Assembly: GCF_029029525.1 (NCBI RefSeq)
Contig: NZ_JAKJSC010000003.1
Location: forward strand, 1-64,000
Reading direction: 5' to 3'
DNA length: 64,000 nucleotides
From: Labilibaculum sp. DW002
GTDB lineage: Bacteria > Bacteroidota > Bacteroidia > Bacteroidales > Marinifilaceae
Positions within the stretch are counted from its first letter, which is position 1. Each line of letters starts with the position of its first letter. Position numbers and translations under genes: made by a program. Positions 18,148 through 27,342 of the stretch are shown here, one piece after another. A model generated the notes under the pieces. That model did no database searches. It saw only the letters and a list, made by a program, of their open reading frames with translations, and was not told the origin of the DNA.

Positions 18148-19175
18148 TGGCAAAAAATACTGTTGAACCTCGTCAGTTTAGGATTGACTCAATGATTTCT
18201 AATTTTTTCATAATTCTTTTAATCCCTTTGGCCGCAGCAGTGGGATTTAAATACTATGAATATCAAGCTCCACCCGAAGTGAGTTTTGATGTCTTAGGAG
18301 ATGATCACATGGAGAATGAAATGTTGAAGTTTCGGAACAATACAGCAGGTGATCATTCTTATGAGTGGAATTTTGGAGATAGTACAGAACTAGTTCAGGA
18401 AAAGTCACCAATACATACATTTACGAAGCATGGCGATTATATGGTTAGCCTTACTGTAGATGGCCAGTATGAGTTTCAGGAAGTAGTTCATGTGGGGCAG
18501 ATAAAGAAGGAAAAGCCTATGGTTATAATTCCAAGAATTGCTGGCCCTAAAAGAATGTATGTTGGAGCCTCGGCTTTTTTCACTTGTAGTACAAAAGGGG
18601 GAAGCTCATGGGCATGGCGACTAAATGGTTCTAGTAAGGTATATTCTAAAAAGAAATCTGTTAAATTTTCATTTTCAAAACCTGGTTATAAAACAATTAG
18701 TTTGGTTGTTGATGGGAATAACGAGTTTACTGCTCAGAAGAAAGTGTATGTTCGGGTTAAGCCAAGTGAGAAACATAAAATTACAGAGAGTAATAATTCA
18801 ATTGTCAAAAAGGAAGAGGATTATATTCCAGAGACTCCAGAGGTATACGATATCTTTAAAAGTATTGAAAAAGAAAATGCAAGTAAAAAAGACGAATCAT
18901 TGCCTGATGATGCGGAACTTACAGCGATGTTTTTGAAGATTGCTAAAGGAGGTGGAGACAAAGAGAAATTCATGAAGTATTTCTATGATAACAATAAAAA
19001 CCTGATGGTAAAGTGCAATGGAGATCTGATAACATTCGAAAAGTTGGTAAAGGATGTTGAAGGAAAAAACATTGTATTAAAGGAATTTTCTACGATAAGA
19101 AAAAATAGTACCAAAATTATGACAGTTACTATTCGCTACAAGAAAAAAAGAGGGTTTAAAAACGATTTGCTATGA
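18147..19175 (+). CDS. PKD-domain inner-membrane T6SSiii component
   Basis: 342 residues. One membrane segment (about 14-34, MISNFFIILLIPLAAAVGF), then two PKD-like domains (about 45-120, with SYEWNFGDST and HGDYMVSLTVDG, and about 125-205, with SWAWRLNG and GYKTISLVVDGN). A charged linker and a C-terminal domain of about 100 residues follow. The topology suggests a single-pass protein with a periplasmic PKD stalk. It is coupled to tssF (1-base overlap) and overlaps tssK by 4 bases, so it is almost certainly a member of the Bacteroidota T6SS membrane complex; I cannot decide between the TssP and TssQ names. Confidence 0.75.
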   Translation: MAKNTVEPRQFRIDSMISNFFIILLIPLAAAVGFKYYEYQAPPEVSFDVLGDDHMENEMLKFRNNTAGDHSYEWNFGDSTELVQEKSPIHTFTKHGDYMVSLTVDGQYEFQEVVHVGQIKKEKPMVIIPRIAGPKRMYVGASAFFTCSTKGGSSWAWRLNGSSKVYSKKKSVKFSFSKPGYKTISLVVDGNNEFTAQKKVYVRVKPSEKHKITESNNSIVKKEEDYIPETPEVYDIFKSIEKENASKKDESLPDDAELTAMFLKIAKGGGDKEKFMKYFYDNNKNLMVKCNGDLITFEKLVKDVEGKNIVLKEFSTIRKNSTKIMTVTIRYKKKRGFKNDLL

Positions 19176-20326
19176 TAAACGAAAATGAAATGCATTTGCC
19201 TGTGAACTGGGTAGATGGTATGAATATTAATAAAAAACATTTTATTGCCCAAGAAAACTCATTTGTTAAGAACAGTATGGGTTTGGCTAATTTATCTGTA
19301 TCTCCTTTAAGTTTTGGACTGGTTAGGAGTGAGGCAGATTTTTTATGGATGGATATAGATAATGACCTACAGCTTTTGGTAAATTTTAAGCCTGTGGATG
19401 TTATTTTTCCAAGTGGCTTTCAATATCGTATTGTAGACGGAAAAGAATTTAAAAAGGAGTTTACGTGTGATTTGCCGAATACTGAAAGTGATGCTGTGTA
19501 TTATGTTGTTTTGTCGGTAGATCCATTTTCACGCCAGCCAATTGGAATGGCCGATGTAGCAGAAAGCCCAATTCGAAAGCCTTTTGTGACATCAGAAATG
19601 AAAATTTCTATTGTGGAAGAGAATGAATTGTCTGAGATGTTATTAGGGCTTAATCATTTAGTAATTGGTAGAATAACAAAGTTCGAAGCAACTTGGACTG
19701 TTGATACGGATTATATCATTGCATCAACTTTTGTATCATCGAACCAAAACTTGTTTGATGTTTATAAAAAAGTGGAAATTTACCTTAGCTCAATAGAGAG
19801 ATTTTCGTCTTCGATTATTAATAAAATCCGCTTAAAGAAACAAGATAACCCACTGGCAAAAGCATTAAATGAAATTTGTTGCAAGTTGTTAGATTTTATG
19901 AGCGTTAGCTTATCGAAATATAGAATTTCGACACCATATGGTGCACCTGTTGAAATGGTGATATTGGTGATGGACCTGGCTCGTATTGTGAAAAATTCAC
20001 TAGATGGATGGCAAGGCTGCGGTAGAGATGAGTTTATGACCTACATTTCAGATTGGTGTAACATTAATGAAGCTGAATTTGAAGATGCATTAAGTCAGGT
20101 TATTAAACATCGTTACGACCATAATAAGATAGATTTTTCGGTAGAGAAAATAGTAAGCTTGCTTAGTTTGTTAGAGCAGATGCTACATACTCTTTCTGGT
20201 TTAGATTATATCGGTAAAAAAATAGAAACAGACCTATTTGTTAAGGAGGAGACACTGATGGAAGAGGAGATTGAGGGAAGTACTACAGCAAAGAAAAAAA
20301 GACCATTCTTTTTTGGTAAAGAGTAG
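19172..20326 (+). CDS. tssK: TssK baseplate-membrane adaptor
   Basis: 384 residues. The N-terminal shell domain begins LPVNWVDGMNINKKHFIAQENSF, the equivalent of the TssK W.dG....HFq.q motif. A helical middle (about 200-300) and a C-terminal helical head follow, ending in a basic KKKRPFFFGKE. TssK trimers connect the TssF/TssG wedge to the membrane complex. It is somewhat shorter than proteobacterial TssK (about 445), and its head would be expected to contact TssN rather than TssL. Overlaps the preceding gene by 4 bases. Confidence 0.85.
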   Translation: MINENEMHLPVNWVDGMNINKKHFIAQENSFVKNSMGLANLSVSPLSFGLVRSEADFLWMDIDNDLQLLVNFKPVDVIFPSGFQYRIVDGKEFKKEFTCDLPNTESDAVYYVVLSVDPFSRQPIGMADVAESPIRKPFVTSEMKISIVEENELSEMLLGLNHLVIGRITKFEATWTVDTDYIIASTFVSSNQNLFDVYKKVEIYLSSIERFSSSIINKIRLKKQDNPLAKALNEICCKLLDFMSVSLSKYRISTPYGAPVEMVILVMDLARIVKNSLDGWQGCGRDEFMTYISDWCNINEAEFEDALSQVIKHRYDHNKIDFSVEKIVSLLSLLEQMLHTLSGLDYIGKKIETDLFVKEETLMEEEIEGSTTAKKKRPFFFGKE

Positions 20327-20368
20327 TGTTACGTAATTTGAGTATAAAAAAGTAAAGCTTATTATAAT

Positions 20369-20878
20369 ATGAAATCACTTAATGTAAAGCAACGAAGAAA
20401 GGCATTTATTAGCTTTCTTTTCTTATTTCTACTAACGTCTTCCTTGGTTGTTGTTATCGTGTTCTTTAATCTAAAAGTTCCTGAAAAGGAAAATAGATAT
20501 CTTCATAATAGACTTGAGTATCTAAGTTTGGAAGAAAAAAACACAAATCTTTTTGGCGAAAAGATGGATAAGGTAAAAAACTTGATTGATTCCATTGAAA
20601 TAAAGGGGACCAATATAGAATTTACAGATCAGTTGATTTCCACAGAATTAGCGATAATGAGAAGCAAATTTGTTGCAGAAGACAGCACTTCTCATGTTGG
20701 CATGTACAATAATATTATTCTTACTTATCTTGAATTAAAGGAGGCAAAAATTGAATTGCTTAATTTGGAGGATGCTAAAACAGATATTGAATCTTATATC
20801 AAGATAATAGAAGAATTGAAAGAGAAGTTAGAAGCAAAACAAAGAGATTTAGATATTTATCGGCACAATGCGAAATAG
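20369..20878 (+). CDS. tssO: TssO single-pass T6SSiii membrane protein
   Basis: 169 residues. Short basic cytoplasmic start MKSLNVKQRRKAF, one membrane helix (about 13-33, ISFLFLFLLTSSLVVVIVFF), then a periplasmic mostly helical, coiled-coil tail. This is the architecture of TssO, part of the Bacteroidota membrane complex (TssNQOPR). It is the last gene of the tssE operon; a strong terminator follows 26 bases later. Charge-rich C-terminal helix (KLEAKQRDLDIYR) may oligomerise. Confidence 0.8.
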   Translation: MKSLNVKQRRKAFISFLFLFLLTSSLVVVIVFFNLKVPEKENRYLHNRLEYLSLEEKNTNLFGEKMDKVKNLIDSIEIKGTNIEFTDQLISTELAIMRSKFVAEDSTSHVGMYNNIILTYLELKEAKIELLNLEDAKTDIESYIKIIEELKEKLEAKQRDLDIYRHNAK

Positions 20879-20904
20879 TCTGAAGTCATTTTAAAGCATA
20901 AAAA

Positions 20905-20936
20905 AACACCTAATGGCAATATTAGGTGTTTTTTTT
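20905..20936 (+). terminator. Rho-independent terminator of the tssE-tssO operon
   Basis: AACACCTAAT / ATTAGGTGTT stem with a 6-base loop and eight T residues, 26 bases after the tssO stop. A nearly identical terminator with the same leader (ATTTTAAAGCATAAAAAAAC) is found after the tRNA at 31171. Confidence 0.9.
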
Positions 20937-21002
20937 GTTGTGGGTAAATTGCTTATTCTGGGCTGTGAAAAAATCAGAATAACTTACACACTTTATGTGG
21001 TA

Positions 21003-21896
21003 CTACTGATTTTCCGCTACTACTTTTTTAGCATTTTTGTTGTCAGGATTTAATTCTAAAGATTTCCGATAAGCCTTAACTGCCTTCTCTTTGTCTCCTA
21101 AATCTAACAGGCATTCACCGTAACTATCAAACGTATTAAAACTATTTGGGTACAATTCTGTATTTAGTTTAAAGATCTTTAATGCCTCTTCTTTTTTACC
21201 TTGTCTAATGAGCTGATAGCCGAAATTGTTCATCCAATTCTCACGCAAATCGTATGGGGAGTTCTTAATTTCAATTTGCTTGACAATTTGTACTATTTCA
21301 TCAATGGTTTTTCCTTCCTCTAGCAATTCTGTTAGTTTTTTTCGATTCAAATTTTTTATTTTCTCTCTTTGCTCGGCTAAAGTTTCAACCTTGCATTCGA
21401 TTCTTTCGGCGTCAGTAATTTTTGTTGAGTCCATTTTTTCTCTCACAACAATTTTATTGTCTAATCTCTTGTATTGCGTACCATAAATTTGAGGTTTATT
21501 TGTACTCAACAAATATCTGTCAGTCGCTACAGCCAGGAACCATTTGTTTATTGTTGAATCCAATTCTATCGCTTTGGTTATTAGTTTTACTGCCATTCCA
21601 TAGGCAACAGAGTCTTCTCCATGATGAAAAATTAATGCCGCATTATTGTAGTCCTTTGATGTACGTACTTTATTTGAATCTAATAATTCATAGACTCTTG
21701 CTTCCCTTATGCTATCGTTTTTTTGTACAATATTCCAATCGATATGATTTGTTCGATCTGCTTGGTCATTTTTAAACATCTCAACCAGTTCGGCATTATC
21801 TGCAATATTCTCTTGGGTTAGGTTCGTCGTTTTGCTATTCATAGAGTCGCAGGAAATGAATCCAATAATTGTTGCTAGTAAAATAAAGTTTTTCAT
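21003..21896 (-). CDS. TPR-containing lipoprotein
   Basis: 297 residues. Signal MKNFILLATIIGFISC with lipobox Cys16. The C-terminal 80 residues hold two tetratricopeptide repeats (GYQLIRQGKKEEALKIFKLN and YGECLLDLGDKEKAVKAYRKS). The middle (about 60-190) resembles tandem helical pairs and may hold further degenerate TPRs. Such domains mediate protein contacts at the periplasmic face of a membrane. The same TPR pair style is found in the beta-lactamase-like protein at 25396. It is the leftmost member of the cassette-like array, followed by repeat element A1 on its upstream side. Confidence 0.75.
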   Translation of the reverse strand: MKNFILLATIIGFISCDSMNSKTTNLTQENIADNAELVEMFKNDQADRTNHIDWNIVQKNDSIREARVYELLDSNKVRTSKDYNNAALIFHHGEDSVAYGMAVKLITKAIELDSTINKWFLAVATDRYLLSTNKPQIYGTQYKRLDNKIVVREKMDSTKITDAERIECKVETLAEQREKIKNLNRKKLTELLEEGKTIDEIVQIVKQIEIKNSPYDLRENWMNNFGYQLIRQGKKEEALKIFKLNTELYPNSFNTFDSYGECLLDLGDKEKAVKAYRKSLELNPDNKNAKKVVAENQ

Positions 21897-21934
21897 GGGT
21901 TTATTAGGGTTTAAGTTTCTCGTTTATAAAGCTC

Positions 21935-22024
21935 AACGTTCTTGCTGATTTTTTTGGGCTCCCGATAGCTATCGGGATCAAACTACTCATCAACGCCTAG
22001 GATAATTTTGCTTTTGTTAGCAAT
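21935..22024. repeat. Repeat family A, copy A1 (partial)
   Basis: Shares the right arm of A2 and A3: an actcatcaacgcc...ttttgcttttgttagcaa stretch. The other half is replaced by sequence carrying the perfect 18-base palindrome TCCCGATAGCTATCGGGA (21960-21977). Separates two unrelated minus-strand genes. Confidence 0.6.
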
Positions 22025-22029
22025 AGTAT

Positions 22030-22524
22030 TTATTCCATTTTCTTAAAATCATTCAGTCCAATTTGATGAATCATATAAGGCCACATTTCTGTACCTTTTG
22101 CTCCTGAGAATGTCCCAACATTTGATGTTCCTTTAAACTCTCCATTTTCATCAGTTTGAATATCTGAATTGTATGTTAAAGAATATTCAGTCCTGTTTTT
22201 CATCAATAAAAGGACTTTCATGTTTTTTTCTTTTTCTTCTTGAGAATCACCACTTGTTGATAAACAAAAATAAAATTCTATAGTTCCTTTTTGTCCATTC
22301 TCTTTAAAAATAGAGTCATTTTCCCACGTATCAATTATCTCCTGAAATGGTTCATATTCTATAATCGAGTAGTCAAATTTTGTTGAGTCAATAGGATGTA
22401 ACTTAATAGTGAATTTACTACCAATTGGAAATGCATATCCATTTGCTGGTTCTGTAGGTAATTCTTGAGAATAACCTATCATGTTTATCGCAATTAAGGT
22501 TAATATTAAAAGTATGTTCTTCAT
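22030..22524 (-). CDS. Hypothetical secreted protein
   Basis: 164 residues with a cleavable signal peptide (MKNILLILTLIAINMIGYSQ). The mature part is acidic, with PIGSKFTIKLHP and IEFYFCLSTSG strands and no family I recognise. Its C-terminus (GAKGTEMWPYMIHQIGLNDFKKME) is not repetitive. It lies between repeat elements A1 and A2 like a single-gene cassette. Confidence 0.65.
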   Translation of the reverse strand: MKNILLILTLIAINMIGYSQELPTEPANGYAFPIGSKFTIKLHPIDSTKFDYSIIEYEPFQEIIDTWENDSIFKENGQKGTIEFYFCLSTSGDSQEEKEKNMKVLLLMKNRTEYSLTYNSDIQTDENGEFKGTSNVGTFSGAKGTEMWPYMIHQIGLNDFKKME

Positions 22525-22555
22525 ATTTATTGAATTTCTGTTGGTTCTATATTAT

Positions 22556-22746
22556 TGCTAACAATCTTGCTAAAATTTTGTGGGCGATTTAATGAGATTT
22601 CCTTATCAGTGCGCACCGAAATAAGCCGAGTAAATTTGTTTATATTTTGAACAAACCAATTTTAATTGGCTTGCTGGTTTTTCTTAATTGTACGAAACTT
22701 TCAACTGGCTCATCAGTGCCCATGACAATTTAGCTTTTGTTAGCAG
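22556..22746. repeat. Repeat family A, copy A2
   Basis: About 190 bases with inverted termini GCTAAC (22556) and GTTAGC (22739-22744). It contains a central hairpin, CCAATTTTAATTGG within AACAAACC...GGCTTGC. It aligns with A3 over nearly its full length. Located between two unrelated genes of the same orientation. Confidence 0.8.
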
Positions 22747-22756
22747 CTTTAAATTT

Positions 22757-23440
22757 TCACAAGGTCACATTCTTAAATCTTTTTAATTTGGGCTGTTTAA
22801 ATATTTTGTCCTTTAAAGATTCCTTAGATACTTTGACTGCAGTGAATACTTCATTATAAAATACATCTTTACCTGATTTTATAATTTTCAATGGGAGTGC
22901 TCCACATTCGTATATATATTTTAGAAACCGATAAGAATCATTTTTAAGATATTTTGTGTCTAATTTATAGTCTCTTGAAAAATATACTGTTGTTGTCCTA
23001 AAAGGCTTTATACTTGTTGTTATTGTTATTGAATGGCATTTATGCCCTAATACATTTATTGTGTCGTTAATATTCTCTGTGACAGGCATTGATCTCTGAA
23101 AATATTCCTCAATGTTATACTCTTGATATATTTTATTCTCCCAATTCATAAATCGAATAGCACATCTCGAATTCGGATTGTAGTAATCTATAGTGTGGAG
23201 TTTTTTCTTATTTCCATAATGAGTTGCCAATTTGTATTGATTTTGCCTTATATATAAAACAGATGTTGCTAGTGGATTAACAAAATATGCTTTAAATTCT
23301 TTTTCTGTTATTTTTTCAGGATTAGCATTTTCTATTGCCTTTTGGTATACGATTTTGCCTTCAAAACCTTGTGCATTTACACTATTTGAAAGTCTAAATA
23401 AAAGAGTGCTAAATGTTAAAAGTAAAAATAGGTTTCTCAC
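22757..23440 (-). CDS. Secreted GLPGLI/DUF4412-like protein
   Basis: 227 residues with signal peptide ending in VNAQG. The mature start FEGKIVYQ, the later VLGHKCHSITI followed by TTVYFSRDYKL, resemble the Bacteroidota GLPGLI and DUF4412 secreted families, which carry an F.G.I.Y start and a (L)G..C start of a second half. Function of these families is unknown; they are periplasmic or outer-membrane. The C-terminus is basic. Flanked by repeats A2 and A3. Confidence 0.6.
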   Translation of the reverse strand: MRNLFLLLTFSTLLFRLSNSVNAQGFEGKIVYQKAIENANPEKITEKEFKAYFVNPLATSVLYIRQNQYKLATHYGNKKKLHTIDYYNPNSRCAIRFMNWENKIYQEYNIEEYFQRSMPVTENINDTINVLGHKCHSITITTSIKPFRTTTVYFSRDYKLDTKYLKNDSYRFLKYIYECGALPLKIIKSGKDVFYNEVFTAVKVSKESLKDKIFKQPKLKRFKNVTL

Positions 23441-23458
23441 TGTCTTGTTTTTTATTGC

Positions 23459-23646
23459 TGCTAACGGGCTTGCTAAGTTTCGTGGGCGATTAAAAGATTA
23501 ATCTTATCAATGCCCCAAATAAGCAAGCCGAGTGAAATTGTTTATATTTTAGCAAACCAATTTTAATTGGCTTGCTGGTGTTTCTTAATTGCACTAAACT
23601 TTCAAACTGCTCATCAATGCCCATGAAATTTAGCTTTTGTTAGCAA
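23459..23646. repeat. Repeat family A, copy A3
   Basis: Full-length copy of about 188 bases. Ends GCTAAC (23460) and GTTAGC (23639-23644). It shares with A2 the segments ttgctaag...cgtgggcgatt, gtttatattttagcaaaccaattttaattgg, and ctcatcaatgcccatga. The central CCAATTTTAATTGG hairpin is conserved. Confidence 0.82.
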
Positions 23647-23689
23647 CTGGGCTTTTGTTAACTATTATTCTATTTATCATTTAATACAC

Positions 23690-24517
23690 CTACTCAAAAA
23701 ACTCATTAGCATATTTGTATGAAAATTGATGATTCAACATTAAGCTTATATCACCCTTTTTCAAATTATCCCCAATAGCAATTAAATGGTTAAATGCTGA
23801 TCTAACAGCACCTGAACCGACACTTAATCTTCTGACTCCTATTCTATTTAATTTCTGAAAATCGTTGAATAATGGATTGGCTATAATATTCAACGGGGCG
23901 TCAATTGCTGACACTAAAGTTTCAACTATTTCCTCAGATAATGCTCCTGGAATAAATACACAGTCGGCACCAGATTTCACAAATGCGTTTCCTCTTTCTA
24001 TTGCTGTAGCAATTTTTGATGCATCATCGGCAACATCCAACCAATAAACACAAGTCCGTGCATTGATTACAAATGGAATTCCTAATTCTTCTTTCAGTTG
24101 AACTAATGATTCAATCTTTTCGAGCTGAAAATCTAAATCGTTTAAGTTTCCGTTTGGCAAGCCATCTTCGATATTAATACCCACTGCACCTGCAAGGATT
24201 AATTTCTTAGCATTCTCTTTAACCTCTGCAACAGATTCGCCGTATCCACACTCAAAATCTACCGATAGAGGTATAGATATCCTCTTGGTAATTTGTTTAA
24301 CTACCGTACAGAGATCTTCGAAATGAATACCCTCTCCATCTGGATAACCAAGAGAGTAAGCAATACCAGCGCTAGTAGTCGCTACCGCATTAAATCCCTG
24401 CTTTTCAAAAACAATGGCACTTCCAGCGCTCCAAGCGTTAGGCAAAACAAGCATTTGCTTCTCTTGATGAAGTTGATGAAATTTCTTAGCTAACTCTATT
24501 TGTTTTTCTATAATCAT
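23690..24517 (-). CDS. Isocitrate lyase / PEP mutase family protein
   Basis: 275 residues. A TIM-barrel of the ICL/PEPM superfamily: LVLPNAWSAGSAIVFEKQGFNAVATTSAG at the start, metal-binding SVDFECGYG, GINIEDG, and INART. It resembles the clade annotated as 'isocitrate lyase/phosphoenolpyruvate mutase family', which cleaves or forms C-C or C-P bonds in 2-oxoacid-like substrates, exact substrate unknown. It lacks the KKCGH-type isocitrate lyase loop that I can see. The gene is complete, cytosolic and lies between repeats A3 and B1. Confidence 0.85.
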   Translation of the reverse strand: MIIEKQIELAKKFHQLHQEKQMLVLPNAWSAGSAIVFEKQGFNAVATTSAGIAYSLGYPDGEGIHFEDLCTVVKQITKRISIPLSVDFECGYGESVAEVKENAKKLILAGAVGINIEDGLPNGNLNDLDFQLEKIESLVQLKEELGIPFVINARTCVYWLDVADDASKIATAIERGNAFVKSGADCVFIPGALSEEIVETLVSAIDAPLNIIANPLFNDFQKLNRIGVRRLSVGSGAVRSAFNHLIAIGDNLKKGDISLMLNHQFSYKYANEFFE

Positions 24518-24640
24518 CTTAAAAAATATTTTCTATGTTTATACATATCGCCAATACTGTAGTCTATAAATCTATTCCCTTTCAAGCAAAATGATATTGC
24601 ATGCACAAATAGTTATACTTAGTTGCTTTGCCTTGTTGCT

Positions 24641-24777
24641 AACTAGTTTATAACACCAATATTGTTGTTATTTCTTATGTGTCAACAACTCATATCAAAT
24701 TGAACAGTACCAAAGCTAATAAAATTCAAATAAGTGTAAGGCCGTCAGAGTTTTCAAGTTTCAAATTCTTTCCAATT
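24641..24777. repeat. Repeat family B, copy B1
   Basis: About 137 bases, starting aactagtttataacaccaat and nearly identical to B2 at 28698-28834 in the same orientation. It lies just after GTTGCT, giving a GTTGCTAAC boundary. It separates the PEP mutase-family gene from the next gene. Confidence 0.85.
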
Positions 24778-25199
24778 TATTTTAAAGACTGATTAAAAGC
24801 TTTAAATGTTTCAAATGATTGTTCTGAATATGGCTTTGATTTATAGATTCTTTCGTTGATTCCTTTTGCATATCCATCACAATGCATAAGCCGATTTTCT
24901 GATATGGTAATTTCAAATCTCGCTTCAGTAATAAAGTCTGAAGGCAGGTCATTATTTTTTAAAGTCTTCGCAATAATGGGAGGTAAAGAGTCCAAATAGT
25001 ACAATAATGGTTTAATTTCCATTTCTTTTGGTGAGATTCTTTTTTCCAATACATCAACCTTCACTTCATCCATTCCTAATTCAGATGCGGCATTCACAAT
25101 CCAATCGCTCATGTATCCGCCATCCCAATAATTCAAAGTAGAAAAGTAGGAATGAGCTAAACTGTGAATTAAGCTATTTAAGGTCTTTGTTTTTGCCAT
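24777..25199 (-). CDS. Hypothetical protein
   Basis: 140 residues, no signal peptide, no family recognised. Mostly helical with an early SLIHSLAHSYFSTLNYWDGGYMSDWI segment and acidic middle. The stop codon coincides with the border of repeat B1. A normal reading frame and codon use suggest it is expressed. Part of the cassette-like array. Confidence 0.55.
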   Translation of the reverse strand: MAKTKTLNSLIHSLAHSYFSTLNYWDGGYMSDWIVNAASELGMDEVKVDVLEKRISPKEMEIKPLLYYLDSLPPIIAKTLKNNDLPSDFITEARFEITISENRLMHCDGYAKGINERIYKSKPYSEQSFETFKAFNQSLK

Positions 25200-25395
25200 A
25201 GCTTGTCTTTTATCTATTCGTGGTATGTATGAATATAAGTGGTTGCGTGGCTTAACACTTAACTTTGTAAGTGCTTACTACGTAGGATATTCCTTTAGAA
25301 ATTCCTACGTAGATGAGAACAAGCAATTACCTATAGCCATTGTTGTACGGTGGCTAATTTCTATAGGTAAATTGCATATTACTAATGGTTTGAAA
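25200..25395. repeat. Structured intergenic element with two hairpins
   Basis: 196 bases between two minus-strand genes. It contains a 10-base inverted repeat CTACGTAGGA (25278-25287) / TCCTACGTAG (25303-25312) and a longer one GCAATTACCTATAG (25323-25336) / CTATAGGTAAATTGC (25361-25375), whose inner arms GCCA / TGGC also pair. A position-equivalent of the A and B repeats in the array but with unrelated sequence. Confidence 0.6.
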
Positions 25396-27156
25396 TTAAT
25401 CGATTCTTCTACCTTTCATTTCACGCCCTCCTTGAAAAAGGGTTAAACTATCTATGTTGCCAGCATCATTTTTATTAAAGGTTAATTGTGCATCAACTAC
25501 TTTTAGATAAAATTCATTTTCAGATTTTGGAAATATATCAACTATCGGTTGTCCTGTGGCTTGCGTTTTTAATTGATTTCCTTCTCTGCTAACGGTAATA
25601 ATAAATCCCGGTTGGAGTTCGTATTTACCGATATAAGTATCTAAAACAGCATTGGATACTTTTACTTCTTTTATCAAATCGCTTACATCATCCCCAAGTT
25701 TTTTTAATGCATTGATACCACCTTGATTATTGGGGTTTAGTGTTACTGATTTTCTGTAATTTTTAATCGCTAGCTCGTTTTTACCTAACTTCATTAAACT
25801 TTCTCCAAAACTATCATAGGCATTCGACGATGTAGGAAATTCTGTAATAATAAGTTGGAATACCTTGCTGGCTTCTTCCACTTTATCAGAACCCATAAGT
25901 TGATAACCAATATTATTCATTTCTCTTTCACTTAAGTTATAAGCTTCAGAATCTTTTATGCTATTGTAATGAGATATTCCAGCATCAATACCTTTTTCTT
26001 TAATAACAAGCAATACCGCATCGGCTACCGACTTTTTAGGTCTATTATAGTCTTTGCCATGCATGATACCTCGAATAGCTATTGTCATTTCGTTAAGCGG
26101 TGCACCACCGGTATTATTTAGAAGGACTACCAAAGATTTATCAGAAGTTGCTCTAGAAATATTAGTATTAAAACCATTAATACCGCCACCATGACTTATG
26201 GTATAGATACTATCTTTTGAGGATCCTATTTTATCATAGCCAACAGCCCAACCATACGCATAATGCGTGTTGCCAAAAGCAGATATGTTAGGCTTAAAAT
26301 ACATTGTCATATATTCTTTTGGTAAAAGAGTAGTGGTATAAAGAGCCTGATCCCATTTATAAAGATCATCAACAGTTGAATACATCGAACCAGCTGAATA
26401 TGGAATCGTCATATCTAAGTATTTAGAATTTACATACTTTCCACCTTGTTTTTCGTATCCTGTAGCTCTATTTTTTAAGATATCCCCATGATTATCATAA
26501 CCCGTATCTGTCATGTTTAGTGGGTCGAAAATTTTATCTTGAAGCATTTCTTCATAGCTTTTCCCAGATACTTTTTCAATAAGAACACCGAGAAGAAAAT
26601 AACCCGAATTACTATAGCTAAATTTTTCACCTGGTGTAAATTCCAATTCCTTATCAGCAAATTTTCCCACAAATTCTTCCGGAGTATATGGATTGCGACT
26701 TTCGTCATCCATGAATTTAGGAAATGCTGTGTAATTTGGTATTCCTGAAGTGTGTGTTAGTAAATGATGGATAGTTATAATATCACCACTGGTTTTTGGA
26801 TAATCTGGCAGATAGGTGGTAATTGGCGCTTGTAAATCTAATTTCCCTTCCGCTACTAATTGTAAAATTAGCATTGCAGTAAATTGTTTGGTAATTGACC
26901 CTAAACGATGTTTTGTATTGGCTTCATTTGGAATATCCCATTCCATATTTGCCATACCAAATCCTTTCTTATAGATAACTTTTCCTTGATCGGATACTAA
27001 AACGGAACCATTAAACTTACCATATTCTTCATAGGTACTTAAAAGTTCTTCGATTTGCTCAACTTTCGTTTGAGCAAAACTTATATTGCTTATTAATATT
27101 AAAAAAAGTATGAAAATTCCATTTTTGTAAATTGAATAGTTTGAATTTGATTTCAT
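25396..27156 (-). CDS. Serine beta-lactamase-like hydrolase with TPR
   Basis: 586 residues from ATG 27156, chosen because the next 28 residues form a clean signal peptide (KNGIFILFLILISNISFAQT); an upstream in-frame start at 27186 would add 10 residues. A class C / PBP4*-like serine hydrolase: catalytic Ser87-x-x-Lys90 (SITK), Tyr181-x-Asn183 (YSN), and a SHGGGINGF motif in place of KTG. Two TPR-like repeats (SEREMNNIGYQLMG..., NAYDSFGESLMKLGKNELAIKNYRKS) follow the catalytic domain, then a beta-rich C-terminal domain. Exported peptidase/esterase; substrate unknown. Confidence 0.85.
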   Translation of the reverse strand: MKSNSNYSIYKNGIFILFLILISNISFAQTKVEQIEELLSTYEEYGKFNGSVLVSDQGKVIYKKGFGMANMEWDIPNEANTKHRLGSITKQFTAMLILQLVAEGKLDLQAPITTYLPDYPKTSGDIITIHHLLTHTSGIPNYTAFPKFMDDESRNPYTPEEFVGKFADKELEFTPGEKFSYSNSGYFLLGVLIEKVSGKSYEEMLQDKIFDPLNMTDTGYDNHGDILKNRATGYEKQGGKYVNSKYLDMTIPYSAGSMYSTVDDLYKWDQALYTTTLLPKEYMTMYFKPNISAFGNTHYAYGWAVGYDKIGSSKDSIYTISHGGGINGFNTNISRATSDKSLVVLLNNTGGAPLNEMTIAIRGIMHGKDYNRPKKSVADAVLLVIKEKGIDAGISHYNSIKDSEAYNLSEREMNNIGYQLMGSDKVEEASKVFQLIITEFPTSSNAYDSFGESLMKLGKNELAIKNYRKSVTLNPNNQGGINALKKLGDDVSDLIKEVKVSNAVLDTYIGKYELQPGFIITVSREGNQLKTQATGQPIVDIFPKSENEFYLKVVDAQLTFNKNDAGNIDSLTLFQGGREMKGRRID

Positions 27157-27196
27157 AATTGAATATTTAAATGGTTCATATTTCATTCTAATAAAG

Positions 27197-27330
27197 CACT
27201 AAGTAAGCAAGCCGATTAAATTTACTTATTTATATTTTGAGCAAGACAAGTTTAATTGGCTTGCAGGTTTTTCTTAATTAAGTTGAACTATCAAATTGCT
27301 CATCAACGCCCATGAAAATTTAGCTTTTGT
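27197..27330. repeat. Repeat family A, copy A4 (partial)
   Basis: About 134 bases. Shares with A2/A3 the sequences agcaagccgattaaattta, a tttatattttgagcaa...tttaattggcttgc hairpin, and ctcatcaacgcccatgaaaatttagcttttgt, but lacks the outer cgtgggcgatt arm. Located between two unrelated genes. Confidence 0.75.
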
Positions 27331-27342
27331 GCCTGTTGTTAT

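Noticed and set aside
25225-25446. 73-residue plus-strand open frame
   Set aside because: It overlaps the two-hairpin element and the end of the beta-lactamase-like gene on the other strand.
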